Origin: G039029935 sp039029935
GTDB lineage: Bacteria; Chloroflexota; Anaerolineae; Caldilineales; Caldilineaceae
Length of the DNA stretch: 18,524 nt
Reading direction: 5' to 3'
NCBI GenBank assembly: GCA_039029935.1
Contig: JBCCFC010000092.1
Span: 1 to 18,524 of the forward strand
Numbering within the stretch: the stretch's first letter is position 1; each line of letters starts with the position of its first letter. Below are positions 13,288 through 18,524 of the stretch, in pieces. The position numbers were made by a program, and so were the translations under genes. The notes beneath the pieces are model-generated. The model did no database searches. It was not told the origin of the DNA and saw only the letters and a list, made by a program, of their open reading frames with translations.

Positions 13288-14259
13288 TTAGGGTGATTCA
13301 GCGGTTGCCAATGTGGGTTGATTTTGGTTGAGATAGCGTGAAAGCAGCAAGCTCCCCCCAAACACGACACCACTTGCCGTCAATAATGCCGGATTTAGGC
13401 TTGGGAACCCTGTAATAACGCTCCCTTGAATGGATGCACCAGCCAAAACAAATGCCACTGTTCCCGGCAAAGACCCCAAAGCGGTTGCCATCAAAAAGGG
13501 CTTCCACTCCACATCAAGCATGCCCGCACCGTAGTTGACTAGATCATAGGGAAGGAAAAGACAACGCATGGTTAACACAGTCGTAAAAGGATGGCTCTGC
13601 ACCCGCTCAATGTACGGCTCAATGAGTTGCCAGCTATCAGGCATCTGTGTCATAGTCTCCTGTGTCATAGTCTCCTGTGTCATAGTCTCCTGGGTCATAG
13701 TCTCCTGCGTCATATTTTCTAAAGCCGCCTGCTGATGCTCATCTGATCTGATAACCGAGGACCCTGCTTGACGTAAACGACGACCGATGCTGTAGGCAAC
13801 AAGCGCGGATATATTGCCTCCAATCACGGTATAGAGTATACCACCTACGGGTCCAAAGAGTAAACCCGCCGCAATGGTCAAAAGCGATGCTGGGAACAAG
13901 ATGAGTGGGCGGACCGCATAAGCAGAGATGAAGAGTGCAGGACCATAGGGTGTGTTGCCCAGAAAACCAATCAAGCTATTGACAATAGACAATGGTGTAA
14001 CGCCGTTTGCCGCTATCACTGCAATGGTGCATCCAGCAGCCACTAAACCTGTACCCAACAGGATGTCTGTCCGCAAGCGGGTCTTTCGTTCTTTTTTTAT
14101 GGACCCACCCAATCCCTCATGCATGGGCGTATCCAATGCAACATCCTCAAGCAATTCGTCTGTCAGTGTATCGACACGCTGCTGCTTATTGCGATAACCA
14201 TAAAGACGTGTTCCCAGATAGAGAACACCACTGCCAATAAGCAAACTAGATAGAATCAT
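13288..14259 (-). CDS. TVP38/TMEM64 (DedA-like, VTT domain) membrane protein
   Basis: 323 residues. GGGAGGT about 7 bases before the ATG marks the start. An N-terminal membrane segment (1-20) is followed by a charged cytoplasmic-type linker (21-63), then membrane segments from 66. The VTT/SNARE-associated core shows RPLILFPASLLTIAAGLLFGPVGG, then NISALVAYSIGRRL, and after the loop TMRCLFLPYDLVNYGAGML and a helix pair to 275. Such proteins move or scramble lipids across the membrane; the exact substrate here is unknown. Residues 183-205 are four exact MTQET repeats plus MTQ, inserted in the loop between the two halves of the VTT domain. The extra N-terminal segment and linker also exceed the usual family length (~220-240). 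The 160 bases upstream of its start (14260-14421) hold nothing else recognisable. Confidence 0.85.
   Translation of the reverse strand: MILSSLLIGSGVLYLGTRLYGYRNKQQRVDTLTDELLEDVALDTPMHEGLGGSIKKERKTRLRTDILLGTGLVAAGCTIAVIAANGVTPLSIVNSLIGFLGNTPYGPALFISAYAVRPLILFPASLLTIAAGLLFGPVGGILYTVIGGNISALVAYSIGRRLRQAGSSVIRSDEHQQAALENMTQETMTQETMTQETMTQETMTQMPDSWQLIEPYIERVQSHPFTTVLTMRCLFLPYDLVNYGAGMLDVEWKPFLMATALGSLPGTVAFVLAGASIQGSVITGFPSLNPALLTASGVVFGGSLLLSRYLNQNQPTLATAESP
13651..13710 (-). repeat. In-frame 15-bp minisatellite (4 units) inside the TVP38-like gene
   Basis: On the plus strand CATAGTCTCCTGTGT occurs twice, then CATAGTCTCCTGGGT and CATAGTCTCCTGCGT, with partial units either side. Units differ by at most two bases, implying recent slippage. 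Each adds Met-Thr-Gln-Glu-Thr without changing the frame. Confidence 0.92.
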
Positions 14260-14421
14260 CGCCCTACCTCCCTAACCTTCACTGCACGAGCTGCACATAA
14301 GATACCGACTATTCTGAATCGTAGCGCAGGTATACTGCGAAACACAGCAAGATATCTCTCGTCATCGCTGCTTATATAGGTTGCCACACTTGCGCCGAAA
14401 AATCAATTCAAACAATAAAAA

Positions 14422-14485
14422 ATCCGTGTTCTACCATGTCCACGTTTTTTACAATAAAAAAACGTGGACATGGTAGAACACGGAT
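14422..14485 (-). terminator. Perfect 29-bp hairpin terminator of the secreted-protein gene
   Basis: Bases 14422-14450 and 14457-14485 are exact reverse complements around a 6-base loop. Read on the minus strand, the stem begins ATCCGTGTTCTACC and is followed by TTTTTATTGTTT. The hairpin starts 51 bases after the stop of the gene at 14537, so it fits a factor-independent terminator, though the stem is far longer than usual. It also carries ATCCGTGTTC, which occurs again at 3721-3730. Confidence 0.75.
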
Positions 14486-14536
14486 ATAATTGGATTTGTA
14501 GCGGTGTTGAGCCTGCCGTTTCAGATGCTTATGGTC

Positions 14537-15154
14537 TTACCTTGCCACAACAGGCAAATACACGGACAGTCCTGGTATTGGCAGGTTAAATTCTGATGAA
14601 ACCGCCTGAATGGAGTCATCCAGAAAAATTGTCCGTCCATTGACGCGATTGTTGCTCGACCCTGCCCAGATGATATACTGACCGCTGGCTAAATCAGTAA
14701 ACTCAAAAACATAGTCACCATTCTCATCCGCCAACACAAGCATTGTTTCTTCAACATCATCATCCTGCACAACATTTTGCATAAAGACATACGTCTGTTT
14801 GGCAGATGGCTCGGCAAGGCCACGAATGTTATCTCTGTTGAGATCAACCCAAACCGTCCCTGCAATACGTCCACTAATTAAGGCTGCTTGTGTATCTACA
14901 TCACTTGTAATTCCTTGTTCAGATGAGGCGTGTGCGATTTGGGTGATAGAAAAGAGAGACCCGGCTTGACTGACAAACATATCCAATTGATTGGTATACA
15001 AATTATTGACAACGGGTACATCATCGGATAGGCTCGCGGTTATGAATGCATGACCCACATAAAAGGCAAAAACCATCAAGATAGCAATCAGCACAAGGAT
15101 AAGCTGATCGGTCCAAGAGCGTGTTATAGATGCGGTATGTGTTTTGTGCTTCAT
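14537..15154 (-). CDS. Secreted SdrD_B-like (Cna_B/prealbumin-fold) protein with short C-terminal LPVVAR tail
   Basis: 205 residues; AAGGGG 7 bases before the ATG. An N-terminal membrane anchor or uncleaved signal lies at 18-40 (LILVLIAILMVFAFYVGHAF). A linker follows, then an SdrD_B-type domain at 94-175: ISGRIAGTVWVDLNRDN and LAEPS, the equivalent of the G-x-V-W-x-D-x-N-x-D-G start, then ADENGDYVFEFTDLASGQYII, the equivalent of adG.Y.F..L..G.Y. Such domains are Ca-binding beta sandwiches in surface proteins. The last residues are LSVYLPVVAR. Short Y-L-P-hydrophobic tails with a terminal basic residue recur, to my knowledge, in Chloroflexota exported proteins; this is inference. The protein is probably exported and displayed. 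It diverges from the MFS gene across a 304-base gap. Confidence 0.75.
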   Translation of the reverse strand: MKHKTHTASITRSWTDQLILVLIAILMVFAFYVGHAFITASLSDDVPVVNNLYTNQLDMFVSQAGSLFSITQIAHASSEQGITSDVDTQAALISGRIAGTVWVDLNRDNIRGLAEPSAKQTYVFMQNVVQDDDVEETMLVLADENGDYVFEFTDLASGQYIIWAGSSNNRVNGRTIFLDDSIQAVSSEFNLPIPGLSVYLPVVAR

Positions 15155-15265
15155 CGTGATCCCCTTAATACATACAGATTTTCTCTTAACAATTCAATAA
15201 CAATTTTATTAAATTTCTATGTCGAATTACAATCAGTTTACCCTCGTAGTATATAGGACAAATTG

Positions 15266-15293
15266 CATATAGAGACTGTCTATACTCTGACAA
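15266..15293 (-). promoter_or_regulatory. Candidate promoter/operator of the secreted-protein gene
   Basis: On the minus strand TTGTCA (15293-15288), a 16-base spacer and TATATG (15271-15266) give a fair promoter 110 bases before the start at 15154. A 6-base inverted repeat, TATAGA-GACTG-TCTATA (15268-15284), overlaps the -10 and spacer, where a repressor could bind. The 304-base divergent gap (15155-15458) is AT-rich and shows no gene. Confidence 0.35.
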
Positions 15294-15386
15294 TTGTTAT
15301 TCGTAAACCATACGCAACTACTACATTTGTCGTACTTGTATACGATATTTTTTGTTGAGGAAAACAGAAAAAGTTGGCAATATATT

Positions 15387-15416
15387 TTGACAAACTATTT
15401 AGAGTAAACATTTTAA
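15387..15416 (+). promoter_or_regulatory. Candidate promoter of the MFS transporter gene
   Basis: TTGACA (15387-15392) is a perfect -35 consensus. A weak -10 (ATTTTA at 15410, or TTTTAA at 15411) follows at 17-18 bases, about 45 bases before the ATG at 15459. The -10 is poor, so confidence is low to moderate. Confidence 0.4.
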
Positions 15417-15458
15417 TCGAATAAAATTATAGGAATGAAAAAGACACAAGGATTCAAC

Positions 15459-16661
15459 ATGAACTATAAACGCCTACTATCAATTTCACTGGGACATTTT
15501 GCCCTTGATATACTTGCCTCATCAACCGTGATTATCTTTACTGTCTTAGCGACGCCATTTAACCTAACCGTTGGGCAGATTAGCTTGGCCGTCATGTTGC
15601 AGATGATGGGTAGTTCACTCACACAGCCATTCTTTGGTATTTTGGCCGACCGGTTACAGGGGCGTTGGATGGGGGCGGTGGGTCTTCTGTGGATGGCGAT
15701 CTTTTACATGCTGATTCCCTTCATGACCAATTTCCCCAGCTTGGTCATCTGCCTGTCCATTGGCTCGCTAGGCAGCGGTGCGCTTCATGCAGTGGGTATG
15801 GTAAACGCTTCGGCTGCGGGTGGAGACTATCCCGCGACAGCAACATCAATATTTTTTCTGATGGGACGTAGCGGTTTGGCTGTTGGACCGTTGCTGTCGG
15901 GGTTCATCCTACAAAATAATGGCGTTGATGGTTTGCCCTACATGGCATTGGGAACGCTCCCCGCTGTCATTCTGATGGGTGTTTTTCTTAGCAGCAAAGA
16001 TGTCTCTAAAGCACCAACGGCAGTGCAGCCTGTGGACCAAAAAGCAAAAATCGCCCCCCAGACCACAATAAATTTTGGGTTTGCTGCGATTTTGAGTGTG
16101 ATTGGATTTGTCATCTTCCAAGCAACAGTCCATCAAAGCTATATCACCCTGCTCCCCAAATACCTCGATGATTTGGGCTATATGCCTGCTGTCTATGGCT
16201 CGATTCTGAGTGCATTTACCTTTGCTGGTGCCGTTGGTGCATTTCTTGGTGGGCCATTGGGCGACAAAATCTCAAAACGTGCGGTGTTATTGTGGTCAAT
16301 GGTGTTGAGCATTCCGTTCCTATTTTGGATGATGCGTGGCGGTGAGTTAGGCTTTTGGGTGGCAGGTCCAATTGCCAGTGGTCTTCTCAGTCTGCCTCAC
16401 AGCATTTTGATTGTAATGGTGCAGCGTATGTGGCCGAACAACAAAGGCATGATGGGTGGGGCAATTCTGGGCCTGATGTTTGCCAGTGGTGCAACCACAG
16501 CTTGGATCGCAGGGCAGATTGCTGATGTAGCCGGGTTGGATGCTGTCTTGATGACCTTGGTCTGTGTCCCGATAGCGGCTATCGCTTGCACATTCTTCCT
16601 GCCCGAGGAGCGACAGGAAAGTGTCTCTACGTTGCAGCCATCAGCGGGGGCGGCAGATTAG
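15459..16661 (+). CDS. MFS transporter, fosmidomycin-resistance (Fsr)-like
   Basis: 400 residues from ATG 15459, where AAGGA lies 6 bases upstream; ATG 15435 has its purine run touching the start and is less likely. Twelve membrane segments are visible, with a longer hydrophilic loop at ~180-210 separating two six-helix halves. The first half begins MNYKRLLSISLGHFALDILA and has the MFS motif-A-like GILADRLQGRWMG; the second half has GPLGDKISKR at the equivalent place. LGSGALHAVGMVNASAA matches the family's G-x-G-A-x-H-P region, although Pro is replaced by Val. It likely exports a small anionic or hydrophobic compound by proton antiport. The substrate is not predictable. It has its own AT-rich promoter region; glmU follows after 185 bases. 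Confidence 0.82.
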   Translation: MNYKRLLSISLGHFALDILASSTVIIFTVLATPFNLTVGQISLAVMLQMMGSSLTQPFFGILADRLQGRWMGAVGLLWMAIFYMLIPFMTNFPSLVICLSIGSLGSGALHAVGMVNASAAGGDYPATATSIFFLMGRSGLAVGPLLSGFILQNNGVDGLPYMALGTLPAVILMGVFLSSKDVSKAPTAVQPVDQKAKIAPQTTINFGFAAILSVIGFVIFQATVHQSYITLLPKYLDDLGYMPAVYGSILSAFTFAGAVGAFLGGPLGDKISKRAVLLWSMVLSIPFLFWMMRGGELGFWVAGPIASGLLSLPHSILIVMVQRMWPNNKGMMGGAILGLMFASGATTAWIAGQIADVAGLDAVLMTLVCVPIAAIACTFFLPEERQESVSTLQPSAGAAD

Positions 16662-16787
16662 AGAATGGTATTTGATAACCCGTGTTTTATCAGATTCGCC
16701 CCGTGTTGGTTGGAAGATGAAGATGTGCATGATAGAATGGCATTACCGATACAAATCAACATTCAATTGGTTTCATCCATATAGCTC

Positions 16788-16830
16788 TTAACTATTTATT
16801 TAACTATTTGGTTAAAAGTTATATCATAAT
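16788..16830 (+). promoter_or_regulatory. Repeat-rich candidate promoter/operator of glmU
   Basis: TTAACTATTT occurs at 16788-16797 and again at 16800-16809, followed by GTTAA, which is complementary to its TTAAC. TATCAT/CATAAT (16822-16830) may be a -10, just before the GAGGT ribosome site. The rest of 16662-16787 holds only a weak hairpin (TGATAA 16673 with TTATCA 16687) after the MFS stop. Suggestive, not proven. Confidence 0.25.
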
Positions 16831-16846
16831 AGACTGAGGTATGGTT

Positions 16847-18211
16847 ATGAAAATTGCGACGGCGATCTTGGCGGCTGGGTTTGGCACACGAATGCGTTCT
16901 AAATTGCCCAAGGTACTGCATTTGATTGGTGGAAGACCTATGTTAGAATGGTCAATCCGCACAGCCAAAGATGTGAGTACACGCAAACCCGTTGTGGTTG
17001 TTGGACATGGACGCTCGCTCATTGAGGAAAAGTTTGGCAATCAAGTTGACTTTGTTGTGCAGGAAGAGTTATTAGGGACGGGTCATGCCGTGCAACAAGC
17101 CGAGTCGCTGTTACGTAATGATGTTGATGTGCGTAATGCGGATGCCGTTGTTGTCATTTATGGGGATATGCCCTTGCTACAGCCTGCGACACTCGCTTCC
17201 CTTGTTGATCTTTTTGTTGCACAGAAGGCCAGTAAATCTGATCTAGCACTGGCGATGTTAACCATTGTGCGCGATGATCCACAAGGATTTGGCCGGATTG
17301 TACGTGATCCCGCTGGACAGATACAGGCCATTGTTGAGGAAGTGGATTGTACGCCAGAACAGAAAGCTATCACGGAATTGAACCCGGGCATTTATTGTTT
17401 TGATGCGGATTGGCTTTGGGATAATTTATCACTGATTCCTCTGAGTAAAAAGGGAGAATATTATTTAACCGATATGGTTGGCATTGCTGTCGAGCAGGGG
17501 CGACCTGTTGCAACAACTTATGCACCCGTCGATGATGTCAACGGCGTGAACAATCGTGTGCAGTTGGCGCACTGCGCTCAAACGTTGCGACAACGTATTG
17601 CCGAGCAACATATGCTGGCGGGTGTCACAATTCTTGACCCTGATACTACCTATATTGATGATACCGTCGAGATTGGTCAAGATACCACCATTTTGCCCGG
17701 TACGATTCTGACTGGAAGTACGCGGATTGGTGAATCATGCCAAATTGGCCCCTACTCACAGGTGAGTAATAGCCAAATTGCCGATCATTGCCGAGTGACA
17801 ACGTCAGTTGTATCGGACTCAGTAATGGATGAACATAGCGATATCGGTCCGTTTGGGCATATTCGGAATGGGACACATCTGGGATCAGGTGTGCATATGG
17901 GGAACTTTGGTGAGATAAAAAATAGTTATCTTGGTACTGGCTCAAAGATGGGACATTTTGGATATGTTGGCGACGCCCAGATTGGGGAAAACGTCAACAT
18001 CGGTGCAGGAACAATCACCTGTAACTATGATGGTACACAAAAACATCGCACAACGGTTGATGATAATGTATTTATAGGAAGTGATACATTATTGGTTGCA
18101 CCTGTGCATGTGGGTGAGAATGCCCGCACGGGTGCTGGCTCTGTTGTCACAAAGGATGTTGAGGCCAACACACTTGTCTATGGTGTACCCGCCCGTTCTA
18201 AACCAGCATAA
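16847..18211 (+). CDS. glmU: Bifunctional GlmU: glucosamine-1-phosphate acetyltransferase / GlcNAc-1-phosphate uridyltransferase
   Basis: 454 residues; GAGGT 6 bases before ATG 16847 selects it over ATG 16841. GlmU makes UDP-GlcNAc for peptidoglycan from glucosamine-1-phosphate, acetyl-CoA and UTP in the cytosol. The N-terminal pyrophosphorylase domain has LAAGFGTRMRSKLPKVLH, LLGTGHAV, YGDMPLL and NPGIYCFDADWLWDNL. The C-terminal left-handed beta helix (about 250-454) shows hexapeptide repeats, then GPFGHIRNGTHLG with R340, GHFGYVGDA with the probable catalytic H370, NIGAGTITCNYDG and the closing GAGSVVTKDV. The length equals the usual ~455. All key motifs are intact, so this is an ordinary housekeeping gene. 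It probably shares a transcript with the CNNM gene that starts 74 bases further on. Confidence 0.97.
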   Translation: MKIATAILAAGFGTRMRSKLPKVLHLIGGRPMLEWSIRTAKDVSTRKPVVVVGHGRSLIEEKFGNQVDFVVQEELLGTGHAVQQAESLLRNDVDVRNADAVVVIYGDMPLLQPATLASLVDLFVAQKASKSDLALAMLTIVRDDPQGFGRIVRDPAGQIQAIVEEVDCTPEQKAITELNPGIYCFDADWLWDNLSLIPLSKKGEYYLTDMVGIAVEQGRPVATTYAPVDDVNGVNNRVQLAHCAQTLRQRIAEQHMLAGVTILDPDTTYIDDTVEIGQDTTILPGTILTGSTRIGESCQIGPYSQVSNSQIADHCRVTTSVVSDSVMDEHSDIGPFGHIRNGTHLGSGVHMGNFGEIKNSYLGTGSKMGHFGYVGDAQIGENVNIGAGTITCNYDGTQKHRTTVDDNVFIGSDTLLVAPVHVGENARTGAGSVVTKDVEANTLVYGVPARSKPA

Positions 18212-18285
18212 AGCGATTTTCAGAAATGGGCATGGTTATGCCAATTTATTGAACAGTTACGAAGAAGAAGTGAGAGGAGAATGTT

Positions 18286-18524
18286 GTGGAACCTGACCCT
18301 TTACCTTGGTTAGTGATATTATTTTCTTTATTGTTTATCGGATTTGCTGTTGCCATTGAAGTTTCACTGGCAATGGTTGAGCGTGCTGACCTCACGAATG
18401 TCTACAAACAGTTTCGTCGTCGTGCAGTTTCTGCGCGCTGGCTTCTCAACCATGTCGATGAATTTCTCATCATGTCTACCATGATGAAAAGTTTATCGCT
18501 GATGATGTTGGGCATAGGCTTGTG
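18286..18524 (+). CDS. CNNM/DUF21 (HlyC/CorC family) membrane protein, 3' partial
   Basis: The frame starts at GTG 18286, 6 bases after AGGAG (18275-18279), and runs off the window; the ATG at 18281 meets a TAG after ten codons and is rejected. The visible 79 residues give one membrane segment (WLVILFSLLFIGFAVAIEVS), then a loop with VERADLTNVYK and RRRAVSARWLLNHVDEFL, then a second hydrophobic helix (SLSLMMLGIGL). This is the opening of the CNNM/DUF21 transporter domain, which in known members moves Mg2+ or Co2+ and is followed by CBS and CorC domains. Those lie outside the window. The acidic residue in the first helix (E26) is typical. Co-transcription with glmU is likely. Confidence 0.75.
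   Translation, partial: MEPDPLPWLVILFSLLFIGFAVAIEVSLAMVERADLTNVYKQFRRRAVSARWLLNHVDEFLIMSTMMKSLSLMMLGIGL

Noticed and set aside
15435..15458. Upstream ATG for the MFS gene
   Set aside because: The AGGA directly touches this ATG, too close for a ribosome site; AAGGA 6 bases before ATG 15459 fits better.
16673..16692. TGATAA/TTATCA hairpin as the MFS terminator
   Set aside because: Only six pairs and no following T-run; kept as a remark only.
18281..18313. ATG 18281 as the start of the last gene
   Set aside because: It meets TAG after ten codons; the GTG at 18286 opens the CNNM-like frame.

Overview
The window is about 18.5 kb of a free-living bacterial chromosome. The best-fitting group is Chloroflexota (Anaerolineae/Caldilineae/Chloroflexia-like), but this is inference. 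It rests on an NHLP/NHLM peptide-export cassette, a secreted SdrD_B-type protein ending in a short LPVVAR tail, an ICMT-like/DCC fusion, and the mix of AT- and GC-start genes. No rRNA, tRNA, CRISPR array, transposase or integrase was seen.

Layout. (1) 1-4536, plus strand: the end of a membrane protein with an SRPBCC-like tail, a multi-pass ICMT-like/DCC-thioredoxin fusion protein, a NarL/DesK-type sensor kinase and its LuxR/NarL-type response regulator. Three intergenic stretches here hold tandem 8-base repeats facing their own reverse complement. (2) 4703-11284, plus strand except for one lipoprotein gene: a RiPP-like secretion locus. It has an NHLP-type precursor with a double-glycine site and a 46-residue Ser/Thr/Arg core, a 54-residue small protein, a HlyD-like fusion protein, an AT-richer insert of small unknown genes (one with a lone C39-type peptidase), and a C39-peptidase/ABC exporter. 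(3) 11487-15154, minus strand: a zinc-type dehydrogenase, a J-domain protein, a TVP38/DedA-like membrane protein carrying an in-frame 15-bp minisatellite, and a secreted SdrD_B-like protein. Several palindromic elements lie between them. (4) 15459-18524, plus strand: a fosmidomycin-resistance-like MFS transporter, GlmU, and the start of a CNNM/HlyC-CorC family membrane protein.

How the genes work together. The precursor, fusion protein and C39-ABC transporter form a coherent cleave-and-export system: the leader is cut after Gly-Gly while the core is exported. No lanthionine synthetase, YcaO, radical-SAM or other tailoring enzyme is visible, and the second (peptidase-less) NHLM ABC transporter usual in such loci is absent. 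The core has no Cys. This is the most likely undescribed system in the window. A second unusual layer is non-coding: octamer-periodic hairpins after three genes, a palindromic element placed in the same sense upstream of both the response-regulator and J-domain genes, a TIR-bounded palindrome, and a perfect 29-bp hairpin terminator.
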